Under the pieces are notes generated by a model. That model had not been told where the DNA came from. It saw only the letters and a list, made by a program, of their open reading frames with translations, and searched no databases. From CAYVBN01 sp964538565 (GTDB lineage Bacteria > Pseudomonadota > Alphaproteobacteria > Rhizobiales > Xanthobacteraceae), in contig CAZIGW010000153.1 of the NCBI GenBank assembly GCA_964538565.1, positions 1-23,037 on the forward strand: a stretch of 23,037 nucleotides of DNA. Direction: 5' to 3'. A program made the position numbers and the translations under genes. Positions 9,801-16,269 of this stretch are shown here, piece after piece (positions within the stretch are counted from its first letter, which is position 1; every line of letters starts with the position of its first letter).

Positions 9801-10563
9801 GATGCTCGCACGGATCATCGCCGAGAAGTGGTTCCGCGCCGCGGCGGTCGTCGGCTTCTGGCCGGCCAACGCCGACGGCGACGACATCCTGGTGTTCGGC
9901 GCGGAAGATCGCGCCGAGGAGCGCGCGAGGCTGCACACGCTGCGCCAGCAATTGTCCCGGCGCGAGGGCCGGGCAAACGTCGCGCTCGCCGATTTCGTCG
10001 CGCCGCGTGCGAGCGGGCTTCGCGACTATATCGGCGCCTTCATCGTCACCGCCGGAGTCGGCGAGGACGACATCGCCAACCGCTTCAAGGGCGCCAATGA
10101 CGACTACTCGGCCATCATGGTGAAGGCGCTCGCCGACCGGCTGGCGGAAGCCTTCGCCGAGCGCATGCACGAGCGGGTGCGCCGCGAATTCTGGGCCTAC
10201 GCGCGCGAGGAGAACCTGGGCAAGGAGGATCTCATCGCCGAGAAATATCGCGGCATCCGCCCGGCACCCGGCTATCCGGCGCAGCCCGATCACACCGAGA
10301 AGGCGACGCTGTTCGGACTGCTCGACGGCGAAGCCGCGATCGGGGTGAAGCTCACCGAGAGCTTCGCGATGTGGCCCGGCGCGTCGGTGTGCGGGCTCTA
10401 CTTCAGCCACCCCGAGAGCCACTATTTCGGCCTCGGCAAGGTCGAGCGCGATCAGGTCGAGGACTACGCGCGGCGCAAGGGCTGGAGCGTGACGGAGGCC
10501 GAGCGCTGGCTCGCACCGGTGCTCAACTATGCGCCGCGGCCCTCGCGCGAAGCGGCGGCGTGA
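6820..10563 (+). CDS. metH: Cobalamin-dependent methionine synthase MetH, full length
   Basis: This 1247-residue enzyme transfers the methyl group of 5-methyl-THF to homocysteine through methylcobalamin. All four modules are present. The homocysteine domain begins LDGAMGTEIQ and its zinc ligands are Cys254 (GLNCALGA), Cys317 and Cys318 (GGCCGTTPDH). The pterin domain starts about FVNVGERTNVTGS. The cobalamin module has a helical cap and DVHDIGKN with base-on His768. The reactivation domain contains GIRPAPGYPAQPDHTEK near Arg1147 and ends after YFGLGKVERDQVEDYA. Spacing of the zinc and cobalamin residues matches E. coli MetH offset by 7-9. I chose ATG 6820 (AGAGG upstream) over the GTG at 6805. 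It is the last gene of the operon and is followed by a repeat-like element. Confidence 0.98.
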   Translation: MSKHPVNERSPVEIELRRLAAERILVLDGAMGTEIQALRLDEAGYRGERFADWPRDVRGNNDLLILSCPQAVRDIHLAYFRAGADIVSTNTFSSTRIAQADYGMEELVAELNREGARLAREAADVAAREDGRPRFVAGAMGPTNRTASISPDVSNPGFRAITFDELRAAYGEQARGLIAGGADILLVETVFDTLNAKAALYAIAEIVEERGAPIPVMISGTITDLSGRMLSGQTPQAFWHSVRHASPLSIGLNCALGAKEMRAHIAEIARVADTLVCAYPNAGLPNEFGLYDESPEHMATLLGEFAESGLVNIVGGCCGTTPDHISAIARAVEGKAPRRFEPSPPMLRLSGLEPFTLTPEIPFVNVGERTNVTGSARFRKLVTAGDYAAALAVARDQVENGAQIIDVNMDEGLLDSEQAMTTFLHLVASEPDIARVPVMIDSSKFHVIEAGLKCVQGKAVVNSISLKEGEEEFIRHAKVVRRHGAAVVVMAFDESGQADTLARKTAIARRAYDILVNEVGFPPEDIIIDPNIFAIATGIEEHNGYGADFIEATRWIRQNLPHAHVSGGVSNLSFSFRGNEPVREAMHSVFLYHAIKAGMDMGIVNAGQMAVYDDLDPELREACEDVVLNRRADAAERLLALAERYRGQNREAKEADLAWREWPVAERLSHALVHGITDYIAEDVEEARAAARRPLDVIEGPLMAGMNVVGDLFGSGKMFLPQVVKSARVMKQAVACLLPFMEQEKAASDRRSSSAGKVVLATVKGDVHDIGKNIVGVVLQCNNYEVIDLGVMVPAAKILETARAEGADIVGLSGLITPSLDEMCHVAAEMERQGFDVPLLIGGATTSRVHTAVKIHPNYRRGQAVYVNDASRAVAVTAALISGESRPAYVAEVRAEYAKIAAAHARSEEQKRRLSLADARANALKLDWSGAYQPPRPAFTGTRRFPGYSLSELVPYIDWSPFFSTWELSGKFPAILDDEKYGAAARSLYEDAQAMLARIIAEKWFRAAAVVGFWPANADGDDILVFGAEDRAEERARLHTLRQQLSRREGRANVALADFVAPRASGLRDYIGAFIVTAGVGEDDIANRFKGANDDYSAIMVKALADRLAEAFAERMHERVRREFWAYAREENLGKEDLIAEKYRGIRPAPGYPAQPDHTEKATLFGLLDGEAAIGVKLTESFAMWPGASVCGLYFSHPESHYFGLGKVERDQVEDYARRKGWSVTEAERWLAPVLNYAPRPSREAAA

Positions 10564-10692
10564 GGCTGAGCCCGCAACAATCTCTGGTCATGGGTCAAAG
10601 ACCAGCGCTGCATCACGCGCAGTCAAGTTGCGCGGATGCGTGGACCTGGTTGCGCTGGTGCGGCGCGTCCGGGGAACTCACTTGTCCCAGTC

Positions 10693-10777
10693 GTAGGGCG
10701 CAATAGCGAAGCGTATTGCGCCGTATCTCTCCACCCGGCAAAAGCGGCGCGTGACGCCTTCGGCTGACGCGCCCTAC
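10693..10777. repeat. REP/cruciform-like palindromic element downstream of metH
   Basis: This 85-bp element is bounded by perfect 8-bp inverted ends, GTAGGGCG (10693-10700) and CGCCCTAC (10770-10777). Inside are two hairpins. GGCGCAATA (10697-10705) pairs with TATTGCGCC (10714-10722) around a GCGAAGCG loop. GGCGCGT (10746-10752) pairs with ACGCGCC (10767-10773) and holds an inner GCC-TTC-GGC. The text GTAGGGCGCAATAGCGAAGC is familiar to me as a dispersed intergenic motif in Bradyrhizobium-like genomes. It may also stabilise or end the metH mRNA. Only one copy is in this window, so its repeat status rests on recall. Confidence 0.6.
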
Positions 10778-10802
10778 ACCGCCGGCGCCTCACGATTCAG
10801 GT

Positions 10803-10956
10803 TTTGGGACATTGCGATGGTGGGTCCCCGGGTCCGCGGGCGCGCCATCGCGTGCTGCGCTGCGCCCTGGGAACGAGGCCCTGCCCCAGACGGAGGCTCG
10901 TGTCCCGGCCACGGTGCGGTGCGAAGCAACGCTGCAGGGCCGGCATCCAACACCCG
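10803..10956. repeat. Degenerate dispersed-repeat-like GC-rich intergenic sequence
   Basis: Between metH and the binding-protein gene there is a gene-free stretch (10564-11000, 437 bp). Its first 120 bp show only a CTGGTC...GACCAG hairpin near 10584-10604. Its right half has text such as GGTGGGTCCCCGGGTC, GCGCTGCGCCCTGGGAACGA and GTGTCCCGGCCACGGTGC. This resembles pieces of the GC-rich noncoding repeats often found between genes in Bradyrhizobium and relatives. I see no credible gene; the frames open here have no ribosome site and no family text. The repeat call is from recall and the boundaries are approximate. Confidence 0.35.
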
Positions 10957-11000
10957 CAAATTCTGCTAGCGTGAGTTGCGGTGAAACGGCGGGGGACGAC

Positions 11001-11756
11001 ATGCGTACATTGTCGATGATCGCGATCGCGTTGCTTCTGCCGGCGCTCGGGCGCCCGGCCGGCGCGGCCGAAATCAAGGTTCTCAGCGGCAACGGCGCGA
11101 AGGCCGCGGTGAGCGAGCTGGCGCGGCGCTTCGAGCGCGCGAGCGGGCACAAGGTCACGATTCATTTCGAGGTCAACGCCGCCCTCAAGCAGAAGATCGA
11201 GGCGGGCGAGCCCTTCGACGCCGCGGTGCTCAATCCGCCTCCGCTCGACGCCCTGATCAAGGCAGGCAAGATCGTCGCCGACACGCGCGCGGTGATCGGC
11301 CGCATCGGGCTCGGCGTCGGCATCCGCGCCGGAACGCCCAAGCCCGACATTTCCTCGGTCGAGGCGTTCAAGCGCACGCTGCTGGCGGCGAAATCGGTCG
11401 CCTATCCGGGGCGCGGCGCGAGCGGCGTCTATTTCGCGGGTCTCGTCGACCGGCTGGGCATTGCCGCGCAGATGAAGCCGAAGATGCGGCCGATGCCGGC
11501 GGAGGATACCGTCGAGGTGGTGGCGCGCGGCGAGGCCGACCTCGTGGTCGTCGTGGCCTCGCGCATCTATGGCGTGCCCGGCGTCGAACTGGTCGGGCCG
11601 ATCCCGACGGAGCTGCAGACCTTCATCGGATTTGCGGCCGGAGTCGGCAGCGCCGCCAGGGAGCCGGTCGCGGCGCGCGAGATGGTCAAGTTCCTTACCG
11701 CGCCCGACGCCGCTTCCGTGCTCGTGCCGATCGGCATCGAACCCTTCGTCGAATGA
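11001..11756 (+). CDS. ModA-like periplasmic substrate-binding protein
   Basis: This 251-residue exported protein resembles the molybdate/type-2 periplasmic binding proteins. A signal peptide covers residues 1-23 (AGAA-EI). The mature start EIKVLSGNGAKAAVSELARR and the segments FEVNAALKQKIEAGEPFDAAVLNPPPLDALIKAGKI and AYPGRGASGVYFAGLVDRLGI follow the ModA pattern. There are no ABC permease or ATPase genes beside it. It is therefore an orphan binding protein, and molybdate as ligand is not supported; relatives are often just called substrate-binding proteins. Start ATG 11001 follows CGGGGGA. The longer in-frame ATG at 10812 lies in the repeat-like region and would destroy the signal peptide. 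It is followed by two strong hairpins. Confidence 0.82.
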   Translation: MRTLSMIAIALLLPALGRPAGAAEIKVLSGNGAKAAVSELARRFERASGHKVTIHFEVNAALKQKIEAGEPFDAAVLNPPPLDALIKAGKIVADTRAVIGRIGLGVGIRAGTPKPDISSVEAFKRTLLAAKSVAYPGRGASGVYFAGLVDRLGIAAQMKPKMRPMPAEDTVEVVARGEADLVVVVASRIYGVPGVELVGPIPTELQTFIGFAAGVGSAAREPVAAREMVKFLTAPDAASVLVPIGIEPFVE

Positions 11757-11762
11757 ACGGTC

Positions 11763-11788
11763 GGGGACGGTTCGATCGAACCGTCCCC
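11763..11788. repeat. Perfect 26-bp palindrome after the binding-protein gene
   Basis: Two 13-nt arms, GGGGACGGTTCGA and TCGAACCGTCCCC, are exact reverse complements with no spacer. It starts 7 nt after the stop codon. As RNA it can form a hairpin with a small central loop; as DNA it could be a dyad binding site. It precedes the terminator-like hairpin at 11798. Confidence 0.7.
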
Positions 11789-11797
11789 CAAAATGCT

Positions 11798-11828
11798 GAA
11801 CACCGGAGAGCAACGCTCTCCGGTGTTC
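11798..11828. terminator. Bidirectional intrinsic terminator between convergent genes
   Basis: A 13-bp perfect stem, GAACACCGGAGAG paired with CTCTCCGGTGTTC, closes a 5-nt CAACG loop. On plus it is followed by GTTTGTCT and on minus by AGCATTTTGG, both modest U-rich tails. The position between the convergent binding-protein gene (ends 11756) and microprotein gene (ends 11896) suits termination of both. The short U tracts make intrinsic termination likely but not certain. Confidence 0.65.
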
Positions 11829-11895
11829 GTTTGTCTGGGGCCACACACCTTCTTGTTCGGCCCGGTTGGATTGGCTTGTCGTTGGACTCCTGAAC

Positions 11896-11979
11896 TCAGA
11901 ACGCTCCCAGCAGGATTGCGCCGACAAATGCAAAGGCGACGCATACCGCGAGGACATTCAGCCTCAAGGCAAGGTCCAC
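11896..11979 (-). CDS. 27-residue single-span membrane microprotein
   Basis: On minus, a GTG at 11979 opens a 27-codon frame beginning MDLALRLNVLAVCVAFAF and ending ILLGAF, stop TGA at 11898-11896. A perfect AAGGAGG (11994-11988) lies 8 nt upstream, one of the best ribosome sites in the window. After an MDLALRLN start the rest is one uninterrupted hydrophobic helix (about residues 9-27) with small residues, so an inner-membrane peptide is predicted. It lies 70-100 bp upstream of the terminator hairpin at 11798-11828 in its own direction. I do not recognise a named family. Such tiny hydrophobic proteins often modulate larger membrane complexes, but no partner is indicated here. It is below the size most annotation pipelines accept. 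Confidence 0.65.
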   Translation of the reverse strand: MDLALRLNVLAVCVAFAFVGAILLGAF

Positions 11980-12248
11980 GTCACAGGCCTCCTTGCTGTT
12001 GACCGTGACCAAAGTCTAACAGAAGCCGGGCCGGTCCTGAAGCGGCAAGCATGTTGCTCCGCACAACGACTTCGCGTCATTTGTCCGAAATCGTCGACAA
12101 GATGCCAAGGTGCTGAACGGCTTCGAGAATGTGGCGACGTGCGGCGCGCGCCCTGCGTTTCGCGCGCGCGGCGGCCAGGTGACGCTGCGCTCCCAAAGGT
12201 CACGATGACCGCAGGACATACCGCCGCACCCGCGCCCGCGGGCGGCGC

Positions 12249-13526
12249 TCAGATCGAGATCTCCCGCACCGCGATGGCCTCGGCCAGAAAGCGCGCCGCC
12301 TCGAGTGCCGCGCGGTCGCGTCCGAATCGCCCGACGATCTGAACGCCGAGCGGCATGCCGGCCGCATCCGAGATGCCTGGAACGTTGACGCAGGGCGTTC
12401 CCATCAAGGTCCACAGCCGGTTGAAGATCGAGCTGCCGGTCGATTGCAGGCCCTCGGGCGCCGCGCCCGGCGCCGAGGCGGTGAGCAGCACGTCGGTGTC
12501 GGTCATCAGATCGGCGAGCAGGCGGCGCGCCTGGCGGGTGGTGCGGCGCGCGGCGTCGTAGTCCTCCGGCGTGATCGCCGCCGCGTTGTCGAGAAGCTCG
12601 CGCAGGATCGGCCCGATGCGCTCGCCGTGGCGGTCGTACTCGGAGGCGAGCGCCCGGTAGGCCTCGTAGTCCTGGATCGTCCGGTGGGCGAGGAACGCAT
12701 CCTCGAACTGGGACGGCAGCGTGAGTTCTCTGATTCGGGCACCGCCGGCCTGCGCCGCGCGCGCGGCCGCTTCGACTGCATTGTGCATCGCCACGCTTGC
12801 GTCCGCCCACACGTGCGTGCGCACGAGCGCAATGCGCGGCGGCGCCGGCACGAGCCGGTCGACGCGCAGATCGCGTCCGCTGATGGCGGCCGCCGCGAAG
12901 GCGACATCGGTGACGCCGGCCGCGAACAGGCCGGCCGTGTCGAGGTGCCACGACAGGCATTTCATCCCGACCGTGGGCAGGAGCTTGTATGAGGGCTTGA
13001 AGCCGGCGACACCGCAGTAGGAAGCCGGTCGGATGATCGAGCCGCCCGTTTGCGTGCCGAGCGCGATCGGCAGCATGCCGGCCGCCACCCCCGCGGCCGA
13101 GCCCGAGGACGACCCGCCGGGCGTGTGCTTCGGGTTGTGCGGATTGCGGGTCTTGCCCGGCTGCAGATAGGCGAACTCGGTGGTCACGGTCTTGCCCGGC
13201 ACGAGCCCGCCCGCGCGTTTGAGCATCGACACGAGCGCGGCGTCCGCCCTCGGCCGGTGACCGGCATAGATCGGTGAGCCGTATTCGGTCGGCAGATCGA
13301 CAGTGTCGAAAATGTCCTTCACGCCGACCGGCAGGCCGCGCAGCGGCAGGCTTTCCAGCCCCGCCCGGCGCGCGGCTTCTCGCGCGTTGTCGAGATCGAG
13401 CGCCACGAACGCGCCGATCTCGGCTTCGCGGGCGGCGATCGCCTCCGCGCAGCGGGCGAGAACGTCGGCGGGCGTCAGCGCGCGGGCTTCGATCTGGCGG
13501 GCGAGATCGAGGGCGGAGAGCATCAT
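12249..13526 (-). CDS. Amidase-signature family amidase
   Basis: This 425-residue amidase-signature hydrolase carries the full Ser-cisSer-Lys triad. Lys70 is in GLPVGVKDIFDT, the cis-Ser about 139 is in HTPGGSSSGSAAGVAAG, and nucleophile Ser163 is in GTQTGGSIIRPAS. The C-terminal segment GTPCVNVPGISDAAGMPLGV fits the family. Length is in the normal 420-480 range. Substrate is not deducible; the text is not that of GatA, and no gatB/gatC lies nearby. I chose the ATG at 13526 because SALDLARQIEARALTPADVL is the usual amino end of the family. The frame stays open to 13622, but those extra residues look non-native and no strong ribosome site supports either start. About 270 bp separate its stop from the microprotein gene; I see no gene there. 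Confidence 0.88.
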   Translation of the reverse strand: MMLSALDLARQIEARALTPADVLARCAEAIAAREAEIGAFVALDLDNAREAARRAGLESLPLRGLPVGVKDIFDTVDLPTEYGSPIYAGHRPRADAALVSMLKRAGGLVPGKTVTTEFAYLQPGKTRNPHNPKHTPGGSSSGSAAGVAAGMLPIALGTQTGGSIIRPASYCGVAGFKPSYKLLPTVGMKCLSWHLDTAGLFAAGVTDVAFAAAAISGRDLRVDRLVPAPPRIALVRTHVWADASVAMHNAVEAAARAAQAGGARIRELTLPSQFEDAFLAHRTIQDYEAYRALASEYDRHGERIGPILRELLDNAAAITPEDYDAARRTTRQARRLLADLMTDTDVLLTASAPGAAPEGLQSTGSSIFNRLWTLMGTPCVNVPGISDAAGMPLGVQIVGRFGRDRAALEAARFLAEAIAVREISI

Positions 13527-13693
13527 GTCGACCGTGACGGAGAGCGGTGTCGGGAAAGTCCGGCGGATGTGAGCCGAAATGACGCGCCGGATCAAGGGCG
13601 GGCGCTCCATCTTAACCATCATGGGCGAGCGCCGACAGCGACCCGCGCCATCGTTGATGGGCCGTTAACAGAATTCCTCGCATTGTCGCGGCC

Positions 13694-14878
13694 ATGACGC
13701 GTGGAGTTCGTTGGTCTCTCGTCGGCTCCCTCGTCCTCGTCGCGCTCGCCGGATGCGGGCGGGTCTGGTTCGCCGAACGCGAACCCTGGCGGCGCGAGGC
13801 GGAGGTCGAATGCCTCAAGTCGGGCGCCGTGAAGGAAGGCCCGACCGTTCGTCTGCTCCGTCCGATCGAAGGTCCGGGAATCTGCGGCGCGGACTATCCG
13901 TTGAAGGTCTCGGCGCTCGGCGAAAGCCCGGCGCTCGCCTATGTGGACGAGCCGCTGCGTCCGCCCGGCGCCATTCCGCAGGCCCGAATTCCGGCGTCCT
14001 ATCCGCCGGCGATCGCGGCGCCGTCCTATCCGGCGCCCGCCGCGGCGAGTGCGCCTGATGGCGCGGCGCCGTACACGCCTTACACGCCGTCGGTCTACGC
14101 GCCGGGCCCGCCTCCGGCTGCGCCGAGCGGACCTGTTTCTCTCGCCCCGCCCGGCGCCGCGCCGGACGCAATCGACCGCCGCGACGGCGCGCATCGCGAA
14201 ACCTATCCGCCCGCCGGGCAGCCCGAGCCGGTCCCGCTCGGGCCGTCACGCGCGCCGCTGACGAGGGCAAGCATCCCGGCCAACGTCACGCCGCCGGCGA
14301 CGCTTGCGTGTCCGCTCGTCTCGGCGCTCGATCGCTGGGTGGGCGAATCGGTGCAGCCCGCGGCGATGCGCTGGTTCGGCTCCCAGGTCGTGGAGATCAG
14401 GCAGATTTCCGCCTATTCGTGCCGTGGCATGAACGGCCAGCCGGGCGCGCACATCTCCGAGCATGCCTTCGGCAATGCGCTCGACGTCGCGGCATTCACC
14501 CTGGCGGACGGGCGCCGCATCACCGTGAAGGACGGATGGCACGGACTGCCGGAAGAGCAAGGCTTCCTGCACGACGTGCAGCTCGCCGCCTGCCAGCAGT
14601 TCAGCACGGTGCTCGCGCCCGGTTCGAACGCGTTTCACTACGACCACATCCATGTCGACCTGATGCGCCGCGCGAGCGGACGCGTGATCTGCGAGCCGGG
14701 CGCGATCCCGGGCGAGGTGGTGGCCGCGCGCCTGCGCGGACGCTATGCCGGGCGGCGCGACGGCGTGTCGTCGACGGGCTCGATCGCTTCTTCGCGCGCC
14801 GGCGCCCGCACTGCTTACACCGCGTCCGGCGGATGGGAGCGGGACCGGCGGCCCGCAGCGTTGCCAGGCCAGGACTAG
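13694..14878 (+). CDS. Extensin-like lipoprotein with LAS-type (M15-like) peptidase motif
   Basis: This 394-residue protein has a lipoprotein signal with lipobox LAGC (Cys21), so it should be anchored in an envelope membrane facing the periplasm. A long Pro/Ala/Tyr-rich linker spans about 84-205 (for example PYTPYTPSVYAPGPPPAAPS). The C-terminal extensin-like domain, about 205-335, contains HISEHAFGNALDVAAF and FHYDHIHVDL. These give His257, Asp264 and His318/His320 in the arrangement of LAS-superfamily zinc peptidases such as VanY and MepA, so cutting peptidoglycan peptides is plausible. Cys206/243/300/333 could form disulfides. It is divergent from the amidase, with the start at ATG 13694 and a weak ribosome site. 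The name 'extensin' reflects the plant-like proline-rich linker only. Confidence 0.85.
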   Translation: MTRGVRWSLVGSLVLVALAGCGRVWFAEREPWRREAEVECLKSGAVKEGPTVRLLRPIEGPGICGADYPLKVSALGESPALAYVDEPLRPPGAIPQARIPASYPPAIAAPSYPAPAAASAPDGAAPYTPYTPSVYAPGPPPAAPSGPVSLAPPGAAPDAIDRRDGAHRETYPPAGQPEPVPLGPSRAPLTRASIPANVTPPATLACPLVSALDRWVGESVQPAAMRWFGSQVVEIRQISAYSCRGMNGQPGAHISEHAFGNALDVAAFTLADGRRITVKDGWHGLPEEQGFLHDVQLAACQQFSTVLAPGSNAFHYDHIHVDLMRRASGRVICEPGAIPGEVVAARLRGRYAGRRDGVSSTGSIASSRAGARTAYTASGGWERDRRPAALPGQD

Positions 14879-15036
14879 CGCGCGTGGCGGTCTGACGCCG
14901 CCAATTCGCCAGGTTTGAAGCGCACAAGCCGCGCGCCACGCGTCTCGAAACGTCTGCCGAGGTGGATCGAAGCCTTGTGGGGAACGCCGCGCGCGGTCGG
15001 AGCGTTTGGCCCCATTCGCTGTTGGACGACAACAGA

Positions 15037-15768
15037 ATGGTTCCCGGCTGGCTTCACTTCCTTTCGATCGCAAGTCTTCTGCTCGGCTTCGTTTGCGCCC
15101 TCTTCATTGTTCTCGACGAATATCGGCGTCCGCAGGACATGTGGATCATGAATGTCGTCTGGCCGGTGAGCGCGCTGTTCGGGACACTGATGTGGTTGTG
15201 GGCCTATTTTCGTTTCGGGCGGCTCGCCACGCGCGAGCGCGTCATGGTCGCCCAGGATCGCGGAGAGGAGCCGCCCAACAAGCGCAAGCCGTTTGCCGCC
15301 ATGATCGGTGAGGGGGCCTCGCATTGCGGTAGCGGCTGCACTCTGGGCGACGTCTGCGCCGAATGGCTGGCATTCGCCGTTCCGGCAGTTGCGGTCGCGT
15401 TCGGCTGGCAGTCGCTGTTTTCGGAAAAGATCTTTGCCGTCTGGGTGCTCGACTACGCGTTCGCATTCCTTTTCGGCATCGCGTTCCAGTATTTCACGAT
15501 CGCGCCGATGAGAAATCTCGGCCTCGCGCAGGGCCTCTGGGCGGCCGTCAAGGCGGACACTCTCTCGCTCACCGCCTGGCAGATCGGCATGTACGGCTTC
15601 ATGGCAGTCGCCTTCTTCTGGATCTTCCGCAGCCGTCTCGGCGCTGAACTGAAGGTCAATTCGGCCGAGTTCTGGTTCATGATGCAGATCGCCATGCTGG
15701 CCGGTTTCGCGACGAGCTACCCGGTCAACTGGTGGCTGCTCAAATCGGGGATCAAGGAGAAGATGTGA
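15037..15768 (+). CDS. DUF4396-domain integral membrane protein
   Basis: This 243-residue protein has about six hydrophobic spans: 4-26, 36-58, 108-126, 135-152, 181-198 and 213-233. Between spans 2 and 3 lies SHCGSGCTLGD (95-105), the conserved His-Cys-x3-Cys motif of DUF4396 proteins, followed by CAEW. The C-terminal block FWFMMQIAMLAGFATSYPVNWWL (212-234) also matches the family. Its function is unknown; the Cys/His motif hints at metal binding or redox chemistry in a membrane protein. I chose the ATG at 15037 because it starts the first membrane segment; an upstream in-frame ATG (14962) would add 25 non-hydrophobic residues. It lies 158 bp downstream of the extensin-like gene with no obvious partner. 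Confidence 0.82.
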   Translation: MVPGWLHFLSIASLLLGFVCALFIVLDEYRRPQDMWIMNVVWPVSALFGTLMWLWAYFRFGRLATRERVMVAQDRGEEPPNKRKPFAAMIGEGASHCGSGCTLGDVCAEWLAFAVPAVAVAFGWQSLFSEKIFAVWVLDYAFAFLFGIAFQYFTIAPMRNLGLAQGLWAAVKADTLSLTAWQIGMYGFMAVAFFWIFRSRLGAELKVNSAEFWFMMQIAMLAGFATSYPVNWWLLKSGIKEKM

Positions 15769-15885
15769 CGGGACGGCAGCCGGAGCTCGCGAGGGCCATT
15801 AACCTTAATTGAACCGGTCGGGGTCGTTCGGCGACCAATGAGCATGGGGCCCAGAAGGGTCGCGACATGCGAAGAGGGACGACCG

Positions 15886-16224
15886 ATGACCAGGCTCAGC
15901 AGCATCGCAGCAGTGGCGCTTCTGGCTGCCTCGGGTGCGCTCACCCCGGCATCGGCCGCCAACAGGCTCGATCGGATGCCGACGGGCGCGACCCTGACCC
16001 CGAGCGCCCCGGTGCTGATGGCCGCCTCGAATGCGCGCTGCCGCTATTCGCTCGACGAATACAACGACTACGCCAAGGAACTGGCGCTGTTCGCCGACAA
16101 GTCCCGCGCGCGCGCCGAGCAGAACCCGATCTACGAAGCCGACGTCCAGTACTATGTGGCGGAACTGGCCTCGGCCAGGGAGTGCATCCAGGCGCTGACG
16201 CCGTTCACCAGCGCGGCACGCTGA
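15886..16224 (+). CDS. Small secreted protein of unknown function
   Basis: This 112-residue protein has a clear signal peptide (residues 1-25, cleavage ASAA/N). The mature part contains a Tyr-rich helical stretch, SLDEYNDYAKELALFADKS and YEADVQYYVAEL, and two cysteines (52 and 100) that could pair in the periplasm. I do not recognise the family. Start ATG 15886 is preceded by AAGAGGGA at 6-nt spacing, better than the in-frame ATG at 15838, which would hide the signal peptide. It converges on the TetR gene 45 bp away. Weak TTAACCTTAATT text lies upstream near 15799 without a recognisable operator. Confidence 0.72.
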   Translation: MTRLSSIAAVALLAASGALTPASAANRLDRMPTGATLTPSAPVLMAASNARCRYSLDEYNDYAKELALFADKSRARAEQNPIYEADVQYYVAELASARECIQALTPFTSAAR

Positions 16225-16269
16225 AATCTCCCGGCCGCCGAGCCTGGAACATGATCGAGCGGGCGCGCT

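Noticed and set aside
5521..10422. A 1633-codon open frame on minus opposite metF/metH
   Set aside because: It is the antisense shadow of genuine genes in very GC-rich DNA. Its product is Arg/Asp/His/Val-rich low-complexity text with no family match, and metF/metH explain the sequence completely.
12000..12248. Possible gene or RNA between the microprotein and the amidase
   Set aside because: The frames open here lack ribosome sites and family text. Only a weak TAGACT-like -10 for the microprotein was seen near 12013-12018.
13527..13622. N-terminal extension of the amidase to 13622
   Set aside because: The extra 32 residues lack family similarity and no better ribosome site is present.
15798..15812. 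TTAACCTTAATT as a possible CtrA site
   Set aside because: CtrA boxes need TTAA-N7-TTAA; here the two TTAA are 2 nt apart, and I found no correctly spaced pair nearby.
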